Below are positions 16,033-22,580 of a stretch of 22,928 nucleotides of DNA, piece after piece. This DNA comes from Patescibacteria group bacterium UBA1400 (GTDB lineage Bacteria; Patescibacteriota; Microgenomatia; UBA1400). A program made the position numbers and the translations under genes. How positions within the stretch are numbered: position 1 is the stretch's first letter; every line of letters starts with the position of its first letter. The notes under the pieces are model-generated. The model had not been told where the DNA came from. It saw only the letters and a program-made list of their open reading frames with translations, and did no database searches. The stretch is from NCBI GenBank assembly GCA_002305125.1, contig DBQG01000028.1, positions 1-22,928 on the forward strand, written 5' to 3'.

Positions 16033-16061
16033 ATTATTGCATTAAAAGCGGAAAAAAACAA
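16033..16061 (-). promoter_or_regulatory. Promoter for fic, predicted leaderless
   Basis: The minus strand has TTGTTT (16056-16061), a 17-base spacer and TGC-AATAAT (hexamer 16033-16038). Six bases separate the hexamer from the ATG, so the expected first base of the mRNA is the A of the start codon. No Shine-Dalgarno site is present. The rest of the 99-base gap (16027-16125) shows no gene and no confident terminator. Confidence 0.6.
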
Positions 16062-16125
16062 GGAAAGTTGCTGGTAGTTATCATTTTAATTACCTTAAGA
16101 AGTACAAGCTCAACAAAAACTGTCT

Positions 16126-16680
16126 TTACTCATCAAGCAGTTTAAGTAGTAAAGGAAATTTTTGATACTGTTCTCCTTTTTCCAAGTTAAAATGGCCCTG
16201 TTGTTTTTTCATTATTAAGGGACAGTCAAGCTTTTTTTGTAAATAGTAGGCCTGTTGCGGTTTAACATAAGGGTCATCCTGAGAGTGAATAATTATTATT
16301 TTGTTTGCTTGTTTCCTAATCTTCTTCCAGTTGGGCTTAAAAGAAAACAAACCCTCACAGTTCCAGCCTTCGTCTTTGTAAAAAGGGGCAACTAAAAAAG
16401 CTTTATCAATTTTATCAGGAATAAACTGCAGTATTCCCGGAATAACTGCTGCTCCTGAACTGTGACCGACAACAACTGTCTGGTTGTTAAACTGGAAATT
16501 TGCTTTAAGAAACCTAAAGTATCTTTTAAGGTTGGGTTTGTAAGCCAAAGGAAGTTCAGGTAAAAAAACCTTATATCCCCTTTTCTCAAGCTTCTGCTTC
16601 AACCAAGGAAACCAATTGGTTGAGTGCTGTTTTTTATCCCTAGCAAAATCAGTTCCATGTAAAATCAGGGCATTTTTCAT
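16126..16680 (-). CDS. Small alpha/beta hydrolase, RBBP9/YdeN type
   Basis: A 184-residue serine hydrolase of the RBBP9/YdeN group. The first strand is NALILHGTDF (3-12), the nucleophile elbow VGHSSGAAV has Ser74, the acid is Asp136 in HSQDDPYV, and His163 lies in QQGHFN. No signal peptide is present, so it is cytoplasmic. Substrate is unknown, as for most of this group. It begins two bases after the NnrD stop, without a ribosome site, and ends that transcription unit. Length and triad spacing fit the family. Confidence 0.87.
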   Translation of the reverse strand: MKNALILHGTDFARDKKQHSTNWFPWLKQKLEKRGYKVFLPELPLAYKPNLKRYFRFLKANFQFNNQTVVVGHSSGAAVIPGILQFIPDKIDKAFLVAPFYKDEGWNCEGLFSFKPNWKKIRKQANKIIIIHSQDDPYVKPQQAYYLQKKLDCPLIMKKQQGHFNLEKGEQYQKFPLLLKLLDE

Positions 16681-16682
16681 TT

Positions 16683-17540
16683 TTAATAGCCTAAAAGTTT
16701 TTTTAAAGTTAGTGGTAACTGATCTGTTAAATCAGATGAGTTGAAAAAAGGTCCTTTTGATTTATAAAGCTGGTCTCCGGCCTTACCATTAATAAAAATA
16801 CCTGCCTGAGCTGCCAGGAAAGGCTCGTTTTTGCAAAGCAAAGCTGCCATTAATCCTGCCAGAACATCTCCGGTTCCGCCTTTAGTCATGCCTTCATTGC
16901 CGGTTTTATTAACCCAGCACTCTTCTGCCTTACAAACCAGATCTTCCTTACCTTTAACCACAATAATGCAGCTATACTCTTTGGCTTTGGCTTTAAGCAG
17001 CCTGACTCTGGCTTCCTGTTCTTGAGGAAGCTTAACTCCAAATAAAGTAACAAACTCTTTAGGATGAGGGGTAATAATAACCTGTTTTAACGGCTTTAAC
17101 CAACTCTTATCTACTACCTGCAAACTACCAGCATCAATCAGCCACTTTTTCTGAGGGAATTTTTTTAACAGTCTTTCTGTTAGCTTTCTTGTTTGGTTTC
17201 CACTTTCTCCGGTACCTGTATACTCCTTATCTCCTCTCACCAACCCAGGACCGATCAGGACGGCATCCGATTCTTGGATATAATCTTCTTCTTTGCCCCT
17301 GGGAATACAAATAAAATCATAGAGTTTACTTTTAATACTATCTGCCAGCTTTATATTCTCCTCAACTGTGGCATAAAAAACCATATCAACCATACGGGAG
17401 GCTATTTTCAAAGCCCAAAGCGAAGCACCATGAAAAAGTTTAGAACCACCTACAATAGTCAGCTTGCCGTTTTCACCCTTATGAGAATCTTTGGGGGGCA
17501 GGTAAAGATCTTTTAAAATTAACTTACTAATCTCTTTCAT
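16683..17540 (-). CDS. nnrD: ADP/ATP-dependent NAD(P)H-hydrate dehydratase
   Basis: Repairs hydrated NADH or NADPH back to the normal cofactor at the cost of ATP or ADP. This is the ribokinase-like YjeF C-terminal domain alone: HKGENGKLTIVGGS (about 20-33), LIGPGL (95-100), IDAGS (135-139), ITPHPKEF (156-163) and the nucleotide-binding NEGMTKGGTGDVLAG (215-229). The epimerase partner NnrE (YjeF N-terminal domain) is neither fused nor nearby. Two ATGs stand side by side at 17543 and 17540. A consensus TATAAT ends four bases before the first, so a transcript starting seven bases on could only use the second ATG, which I chose. The first ATG would add one residue. Confidence 0.93.
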   Translation of the reverse strand: MKEISKLILKDLYLPPKDSHKGENGKLTIVGGSKLFHGASLWALKIASRMVDMVFYATVEENIKLADSIKSKLYDFICIPRGKEEDYIQESDAVLIGPGLVRGDKEYTGTGESGNQTRKLTERLLKKFPQKKWLIDAGSLQVVDKSWLKPLKQVIITPHPKEFVTLFGVKLPQEQEARVRLLKAKAKEYSCIIVVKGKEDLVCKAEECWVNKTGNEGMTKGGTGDVLAGLMAALLCKNEPFLAAQAGIFINGKAGDQLYKSKGPFFNSSDLTDQLPLTLKKLLGY

Positions 17541-17545
17541 CATCC

Positions 17546-17560
17546 TTATTATACTAAACT
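17546..17560 (-). promoter_or_regulatory. TATAAT promoter for nnrD, shared 15-base motif
   Basis: The minus strand reads AGTTTAGTATAATAA, with a consensus TATAAT at 17548-17553. The same 15 bases occur before the HIT gene (20925-20939). No good -35 is seen. The spacing predicts a leaderless mRNA starting at or next to the second ATG of nnrD. Confidence 0.55.
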
Positions 17561-17574
17561 TTACTTGTTTTTGA

Positions 17575-17600
17575 GGTTTCTCCTTTTAAGGAGTTAAACC
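17575..17600 (-). other. Hairpin at the end of the PEPCK-like gene
   Basis: The minus strand forms GGTTT, a two-base bulge, CTCCTT, a tight two-base loop, AAGGAG and AAACC. The stem is about 11 bp and includes the stop codon of the PEPCK-like gene. No T run follows, so it is not a standard intrinsic terminator. It may protect the 3' end or slow polymerase before the nnrD promoter. Confidence 0.4.
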
Positions 17601-19240
17601 AAAGCCTGAGGTTTACCAATTAGCTGTGCCAGTTTTTCCGGACAGCAATGACCTTTTCTTTCCTGTTTATTAGCCATAAAAAGTCTTCTTTGCTCTTGCT
17701 GCTGCTTCCAGGCTTCAACTACCTGTTCGTATTTATAGCCTCCCTGTTTCCAGGGATAGTAAAGGTCTTTAAAGCCGGGAACTTTTGTTATTACCTCTAC
17801 TCCCAGCTTTTTATCCTCATCAGCTTCATACCAACCTGAGGCAATTGCATCCCTTACCCTCATGGACTCTTCAGGACCTGGAGCACCGGTATTAATCATG
17901 GCCAGGGTAACTGGTTTGGAAAAGTTTTGCAGTGTTTTCACCAATCTTTCCAGATATTTTTCTCTTAAAACAACATCAAAATCAGTACAGGCAAAATTAT
18001 AGTAAATGTCAGGAAAGTCCCCGGTTACCGCATCGGTTTTCTGCACCACTACCCCACCATAGCTCCAGGCAAAATCAACCGCATCTTTAAAGATTATCGC
18101 TGAAGGGCAAAAATTATTCCTGGTCAGGATAAAGATAACCACTCTGTCAAAATCCTTGACCTGTCTTTCCCCGTTCCTGAACACTTCCAGACTATCAATC
18201 GGAGCTGCCGCCCTCTGGTTAATGGTTTGGTTTATCTCTTTGGTAAAGTCAGGGTTGCCTTGCTTATCCACAAACACACTAAACAAAGCGGCCCGGTCAT
18301 TGCTGGTTAAGGGATTGTCGCTCTTTTCCCCATGACAGGCAGGAAAAAGGCCGTAAGGCGCATGGCAGAAAACCTCCCAGTGTTTTTTTTGTTTGTCTAA
18401 AGGCAAAAAAGCCACATAATCATCATGAATACCCTCAAAAAACACTTCTGAGTCCCTGGTAAAACCTTCAAAAAAGCCCGGCTCAACTCCGTTGCTGGTG
18501 GAAAGAGAGGATTTGCCGTGCAGACTCAAGCCTGAGATAACAGCCAGAACTTTTTCTTTTTTGCCTTTTGGATTCAGGTAAGAAGCCGTATAAGCAGCGC
18601 TGTGAATTTCAAACCCCCCACTATCATAAACCCAACCGTTATGGGCTTTACAGATTGGTTTGTAGATCTCGCCCGGATAATCAGAGCCGCCGATCCAGGT
18701 ATAGGCTTGCCTGTCCTCACTTACATGAAAAAGAAGTAAAGGCTCATCCTGATCCTCTAAAAACTCCACCAGTTCGGGAATGGCAAAATAATAGCCGCTT
18801 ACTTTAAGACCCTGTTCTTGGGGATCTTCAAACAAAGGCTCCATCATAATGGCCGCGGTTAAAGCCAAAGGCATGCCTTTTTTAGTGACCGTCACCTGCC
18901 AGATTTTAGTCTGATTGCCGCTGCCTGACCTGAGCCAGAAAGTATATAAAGCCAGCTTTGTCTGCTGTAGTTTTTGTTTTACGGCTGTTACTACTTTTAA
19001 ATGCTGGGCGGAAATTTGCTTGTCACGCCAGGGGGTGGTATGAAAACTTTGCTGAGGTCTTCGGGAATTTTGATAGACTTTGTTAAACACCTTGGCCCCA
19101 TACCTGGTTTTGCCTGTAGCCACCTGATCGCTTAATCTGCTTAAATGATCCCAGTTTCTTATTTGCTTTGTTTTTAAGGAAGAAAAAAAATCTTCCATAA
19201 AACCGGTTATCTTTTTCAAAGCCAAAGGTTTATCTTCCAT
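17594..19240 (-). CDS. Divergent PEP carboxykinase (ATP)-like protein
   Basis: A 548-residue protein whose features line up in order with ATP-dependent PEP carboxykinase. They are ATGKTRYGAKVF near 41 (cf. TGRSPKDKYIV), GGSDYPGEIYK at 184-194 (cf. GGTWYGGEMKK), and a His in EIHSAAYTAS at 211-220 (cf. MHCSANVG). Then come a kinase-1 loop GLSLHGKSSLS at 237-247 (cf. GLSGTGKTTLS), IHDDYVAF at 271-278 (cf. IGDDEHGW), VVIFILTRNNF and MINTGAPGPEESMRVRD near 448-463. Some substrate residues differ: one of two adjacent metal/substrate lysines is Tyr, and the region holding Arg333 in E. coli is not conserved. PEP formation from oxaloacetate is therefore only a possibility. The ORF could start at TTG 19255, but AAGGAGGAG lies just before the ATG at 19240. 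It overlaps the aminotransferase by 11 bases. Confidence 0.6.
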   Translation of the reverse strand: MEDKPLALKKITGFMEDFFSSLKTKQIRNWDHLSRLSDQVATGKTRYGAKVFNKVYQNSRRPQQSFHTTPWRDKQISAQHLKVVTAVKQKLQQTKLALYTFWLRSGSGNQTKIWQVTVTKKGMPLALTAAIMMEPLFEDPQEQGLKVSGYYFAIPELVEFLEDQDEPLLLFHVSEDRQAYTWIGGSDYPGEIYKPICKAHNGWVYDSGGFEIHSAAYTASYLNPKGKKEKVLAVISGLSLHGKSSLSTSNGVEPGFFEGFTRDSEVFFEGIHDDYVAFLPLDKQKKHWEVFCHAPYGLFPACHGEKSDNPLTSNDRAALFSVFVDKQGNPDFTKEINQTINQRAAAPIDSLEVFRNGERQVKDFDRVVIFILTRNNFCPSAIIFKDAVDFAWSYGGVVVQKTDAVTGDFPDIYYNFACTDFDVVLREKYLERLVKTLQNFSKPVTLAMINTGAPGPEESMRVRDAIASGWYEADEDKKLGVEVITKVPGFKDLYYPWKQGGYKYEQVVEAWKQQQEQRRLFMANKQERKGHCCPEKLAQLIGKPQALV

Positions 19241-20390
19241 ACTCCTCCTTAACAAACTGTTTTATTCTTTTAATACCCTCTTTTATCTCCTCTTCTGAAG
19301 TGGCATAAGAAAGTCTTACAAACCCTTCGGCTTCAAAAGCCTTGCCCGGCACACAGGCTACTTTTTGTTTTTCAATCAGATTTTGGCAAAAAAGAACTGA
19401 GTCCGATTCAATTTTTCTTATATCAACAAACACATAAAAAGCTCCCTGTGGCATAGCTACCTTCAAGCCTACAATCTGCCCCAATCCTTCAACCATCAGC
19501 TGCCTTCTGGCTTTGAACTTGCTAAGCATTTCCGGAATAAAATCCTGCGGACCCTGCAAGGCTTCCAAAGCTGCCCATTGGGAAATGGAGCAGGGGTTTG
19601 AAGTTGAATGGCTTTGAATAGCCTGGCAGGCAGCTATTACCTGCTCATCTCCGGCTCCATAACCAATACGCCAGCCAGTCATGGCATATGTTTTGGAAAC
19701 AGCATTAATAACCAAGGTTTTTTTAAAGATCTCTTCACTTAAACTGGCAATACTTATATGAGGAAGGTCAAAAGTAATTGCTTCATATACTTCATCGGAA
19801 ATCACCCAGAGGTTATGCCTGACCACAACCTCAGCTATCTGTTCCAGTTCTTTTTTAGTATAAACAGCTCCTGTCGGATTTGAAGGTGAGTTTAACAACA
19901 AAAGCTTAGTTTTAGGAGTAATAACCTGCTCCAGCTGGGAAGCTGTAATTTTAAAATCTTTTTTACCTTCAAGCAGAATGGGTACTCCACCGCTCATTTT
20001 AATCTGTTCTATGTAGCTAACCCAGGCTGGTGTGGGCAAAACTACTTCATCTTCCCTATTAAGAAGGGCAAAAAACAAATTAAACAGAATCTGCTTGCCG
20101 CCGGCACCGACAATAATCTGTGAGGGAGTGTAATTCAGATTATTGTCTTTTTTAAACTTGTCAACAATCGCCTGCTTTAGTTCAGGAATACCGGCCACAG
20201 GAGTATATTTGGTTTTACCTTCATCAATAGCTTTTTGACCGGCTTTCTTAATATTTAAAGGGGTGTCAAAATCAGGCTGGCCCACCGAAAAGTTAATAAC
20301 TTTAAAACCGGCTTGAGAAAACTCTTTGGCTTTTGCGTTTATCGCCAAAGTGGCAGAGGGAGAAATTGCTGCCGCTTTTTTTGAAAGCAT
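19230..20390 (-). CDS. aspC: Class I/II aminotransferase, aspartate aminotransferase type
   Basis: A 386-residue PLP-dependent aminotransferase of the bacterial aspartate aminotransferase (I-beta/gamma) group. It has FSVGQPDFDTP (34-44), YTPVAGIPELK (62-72), the cofactor ligands in NSPSNPTGAVY (167-177, Asn171), Asp199 in ISDEVYE, and the Schiff-base Lys233 in SKTYAMTGWRIGYG. The substrate-carboxylate arginine is near VRLSYATS at the end. It probably interconverts aspartate and 2-oxoglutarate with oxaloacetate and glutamate, although such enzymes can have broad specificity. It has the best promoter of the window but an AT-rich leader of about 43 bases with no Shine-Dalgarno site. It is followed, with an 11-base overlap, by the PEPCK-like gene, a partner that could use oxaloacetate. 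Confidence 0.92.
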   Translation of the reverse strand: MLSKKAAAISPSATLAINAKAKEFSQAGFKVINFSVGQPDFDTPLNIKKAGQKAIDEGKTKYTPVAGIPELKQAIVDKFKKDNNLNYTPSQIIVGAGGKQILFNLFFALLNREDEVVLPTPAWVSYIEQIKMSGGVPILLEGKKDFKITASQLEQVITPKTKLLLLNSPSNPTGAVYTKKELEQIAEVVVRHNLWVISDEVYEAITFDLPHISIASLSEEIFKKTLVINAVSKTYAMTGWRIGYGAGDEQVIAACQAIQSHSTSNPCSISQWAALEALQGPQDFIPEMLSKFKARRQLMVEGLGQIVGLKVAMPQGAFYVFVDIRKIESDSVLFCQNLIEKQKVACVPGKAFEAEGFVRLSYATSEEEIKEGIKRIKQFVKEEYGR

Positions 20391-20440
20391 TAAGATTTTA
20401 ATTTATAAAAATGATAATTTAATATGTATTTAAGGATTTT

Positions 20441-20469
20441 AGTATAAAAAAGAAAAAAAGAGTTGTCAA
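20441..20469 (-). promoter_or_regulatory. Sigma70-type promoter for the aminotransferase operon
   Basis: The minus strand has a perfect TTGACA (20464-20469), a 17-base T-rich spacer and TATACT (20441-20446). Expected start is near 20434. The leader down to the ATG at 20390 is AT-rich, with no Shine-Dalgarno site and no clear structure. The 113-base gap (20391-20503) holds this promoter and no gene. No terminator for the HIT gene was seen. Confidence 0.78.
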
Positions 20470-20503
20470 GGAGTGATTCATAAAGCTAATGTTGGTTTTG
20501 TAT

Positions 20504-20917
20504 TTAAGAAAGCAATAGTTTTTGAACTTGTTTAAAGCTTTTGAACTTCTTTTTTTTGTTTTTACTTCCCAGCCATAAATCTAAACCATCATTTTTATAT
20601 CTGGGAATAATATGAAAGTGGAGGTGAAAAACAGTCTGCTGAGCATCTTTTCCTGACGAGTTTAAAATATTTACTCCTGTAGCTTTAAGCTTGGTTGTTA
20701 CCAGCTTAGCCATTTTTTTACAAACAGTAATTACTCTTTCTAAAACCTTATCTGGAGTGTTAAAAATATTTTCAAAATGCTGTTTAGGTATAACCAAAAG
20801 ATGGCCGTTTACTGCCGGATTTGCATCCAAAAAAACTTTAACCAACTCATCTTCATAAATATCAAAAGCTGGTTTGGCTCCTTTTACTATTTGACAGAAA
20901 ATGCAGTTTTTTTTCAT
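20504..20917 (-). CDS. HIT-family nucleotide hydrolase/transferase
   Basis: A 137-residue histidine-triad protein of the HinT/bacterial HIT type, which hydrolyses nucleoside phosphoramidates or dinucleoside polyphosphates. CIFC (5-8) with His47 and the first triad His is the likely zinc site. DANPAVNGHLLVIPKQH (31-47) and the triad VFHLHFHIIPR (97-107; His98, His100, His102) are intact, with the nucleophile being the middle of the triad. A lysine-rich C-terminal tail from about 119 ends the protein. It starts ten bases after gpmI, without a Shine-Dalgarno site but with its own TATAAT nine bases upstream. Confidence 0.93.
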   Translation of the reverse strand: MKKNCIFCQIVKGAKPAFDIYEDELVKVFLDANPAVNGHLLVIPKQHFENIFNTPDKVLERVITVCKKMAKLVTTKLKATGVNILNSSGKDAQQTVFHLHFHIIPRYKNDGLDLWLGSKNKKKKFKSFKQVQKLLLS

Positions 20918-20924
20918 CTTCTTT

Positions 20925-20939
20925 TTATTATACTAAACT
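20925..20939 (-). promoter_or_regulatory. TATAAT promoter for the HIT gene, shared 15-base motif
   Basis: The minus strand has the same AGTTTAGTATAATAA as the nnrD promoter, with TATAAT at 20927-20932. It overlaps the last codons and stop of gpmI. The ATG is nine bases after the hexamer, giving a leader of about three bases. Confidence 0.5.
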
Positions 20940-22463
20940 CTCCCCTGTCATTTCTTTTGGTTTATTTAAGTTAAGGATCTTTAAAATAGTTGGAGCTATA
21001 TCTATAAGGCTGGCTTTGTCTGTTTTTAGTTTGTCTGCTTTTTTTGCTGTTTTTTTCTTGTCTTTTTTATTGTCCTTGGTAATAAGGATAAAGGGTACGG
21101 GGTTGGTAGTGTGGGCTGTTTTTGTTTTTCCTGTCTGTTCATCTATCATCTCTTCGGCATTGCCATGGTCAGCGGTAATAATAGTGGTGTAGTTATTTTT
21201 TTTTGCCTGGTTTACAATTTCTCCGATGGCCTGGTCTACTGTCTGAATGGCTTTAATGGCAGCCTTTAAATTACCCGTGTGTCCCACCATATCAGCGTTG
21301 CAGATATTAGTGGCAATAAAGTTGTAAGCTTTATTACTTATCTCTTGGATAATTTTTTTGCTCAGATCAGGAGTTCTCATTTCCGGTTTCAGGTCATGGG
21401 TTTTTATATCTGAATAAGAATCAAGCATAATCCGGTCTTCACCTTCAAAAGCCTCCTCTTTTTTACAGTTAAGAAAAAAGGTCAGGTGAGCAAATTTTTC
21501 CGTTTCCGTGATTCTTAATTGTTTAAGTTTCGCCTTAGATATAACCTCTCCTAAGCTGTTTTTTATTTCCTCAGGAGGAAAGATAACTTTGGTTTGAAAA
21601 TCAGGATTATACTGGGTCATAGTTAGGTAATGAAGGTTTCTGGGGCCTTTTTCCAAAAATCTTTGCACCAGCTGTCTGGGTCTGTCGCTTCTGAAGTTTA
21701 CAAACACCACTCCGTCGTTGGAGGCAATAGTGCCCTCCTCTCCTTCTTCCACTTCTATAAGTCCCGGCTCTAAAAACTCATCGGTCAAATTGTTTTTATA
21801 TGCCTGTTCAAGAGACTGGGTAGCACTCTGATATTTTTTGCCTTTACCTGCAGTTAACACCTCAAAGCTTTTATCAGTCCTATCCCAGTTATGATCCCTA
21901 TCCATAGCATAAAATCGGCCGGAGATACTGGCTATTTTACCAATGCCAATCTCTTTGATTTTATCTTCAAGCTCTTTAATATAGGTTAGACCGCTTTGAG
22001 GCAAAGTATCCCGGCCGTCGGTAAAAACATGAAGATAAACTTTTTTAAGGCCGTATAGTTTAGCCGCTTTAAGCAGGGCGTAAACATGCTCCTGATGGGA
22101 ATGGACGCCTCCGGATGAAATTAAACCTTTAATATGAAGAGTGGAGTTGTATTTTTTAACATGAGCAAAAACCTGTTGAATGCTGGGGTTGTTAAAAAAA
22201 GAGTTATCCTGAATAGCTTTGTTGATCTTTAACAAGTCCTGAAAAATCACCCTACCTGAACCGATCGTCATATGATTAACTTCCGATGTTCCCATCTGTC
22301 CCTCTGGTAAACCCACCGCTTCGCCTGAAGCTTGCAGTACTGCATGAGGATAACTTAACCACAGTTTGTCAAAATTAGGAGTTTTAGCCTGTTTAATAGC
22401 ATTGCCTTTTTCCGTTCCCTTAAGCCCCCAGCCATCTAAAATAATTAAAACCAGTCCTGTCAC
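20928..22463 (-). CDS. gpmI: 2,3-bisphosphoglycerate-independent phosphoglycerate mutase
   Basis: Interconverts 3- and 2-phosphoglycerate in glycolysis and gluconeogenesis. This alkaline-phosphatase-superfamily enzyme has ILDGWG (8-13, metal Asp10), the catalytic Ser60 in GQMGTSEVNHMTIGSGR (usual form GQMGNSEVGH), SSGGVHSHQEH (116-126), FTDGRDT (147-153), GRFYAMDRDHNWDR (182-195), NADMVGHTG (389-397) and ADHGNAEEM (431-439). The length of 511 is typical. An extra lysine-rich stretch of about 20 residues lies at 463-484, between PVPFILI and the C-terminal IDIAPTILKIL. The start is GTG at 22463, with GGAGG about eight bases upstream. It lies between enolase and HIT, in the same direction. Confidence 0.97.
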   Translation of the reverse strand: MTGLVLIILDGWGLKGTEKGNAIKQAKTPNFDKLWLSYPHAVLQASGEAVGLPEGQMGTSEVNHMTIGSGRVIFQDLLKINKAIQDNSFFNNPSIQQVFAHVKKYNSTLHIKGLISSGGVHSHQEHVYALLKAAKLYGLKKVYLHVFTDGRDTLPQSGLTYIKELEDKIKEIGIGKIASISGRFYAMDRDHNWDRTDKSFEVLTAGKGKKYQSATQSLEQAYKNNLTDEFLEPGLIEVEEGEEGTIASNDGVVFVNFRSDRPRQLVQRFLEKGPRNLHYLTMTQYNPDFQTKVIFPPEEIKNSLGEVISKAKLKQLRITETEKFAHLTFFLNCKKEEAFEGEDRIMLDSYSDIKTHDLKPEMRTPDLSKKIIQEISNKAYNFIATNICNADMVGHTGNLKAAIKAIQTVDQAIGEIVNQAKKNNYTTIITADHGNAEEMIDEQTGKTKTAHTTNPVPFILITKDNKKDKKKTAKKADKLKTDKASLIDIAPTILKILNLNKPKEMTGESLV

Positions 22464-22478
22464 TTGTTCACCCTCCTC

Positions 22479-22536
22479 CTGCTAAAGGTTTTTTTAAACT
22501 TTTATTTTAAATTTATTTTAACTTGTATTTTAGCAG
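22479..22536 (-). other. gpmI leader with paired segments next to the ribosome site
   Basis: In the enolase-gpmI gap, CTGCTAAA (22529-22536, minus) is complementary to TTTAGCAG (22479-22486), which directly precedes the GGAGG of gpmI. Pairing 8 bp across about 42 AT-rich bases would bring a helix up to the edge of the ribosome site. There is no clear promoter or terminator in this 117-base gap, only AT-rich -10-like strings. A 9-bp AT hairpin also lies at 22543-22566. Confidence 0.3.
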
Positions 22537-22580
22537 CCTTTATTTTAAAACTTTTCTGTTTTAAAAACTTCTTTTTTCTT

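Noticed and set aside
18568..18807. Plus-strand reading frame inside the PEPCK-like gene
   Set aside because: It is antisense to a conserved P-loop protein. Its composition, rich in Arg, Pro and His, is what the reverse frame of that gene would give.
19241..19255. TTG start five codons upstream for the PEPCK-like gene
   Set aside because: These codons are the ribosome binding site itself (AAGGAGGAG) for the ATG at 19240.
22543..22566. Terminator after enolase
   Set aside because: The 9-bp stem has one G-C pair and no T run follows on the minus strand, so it does not meet the standard of an intrinsic terminator.
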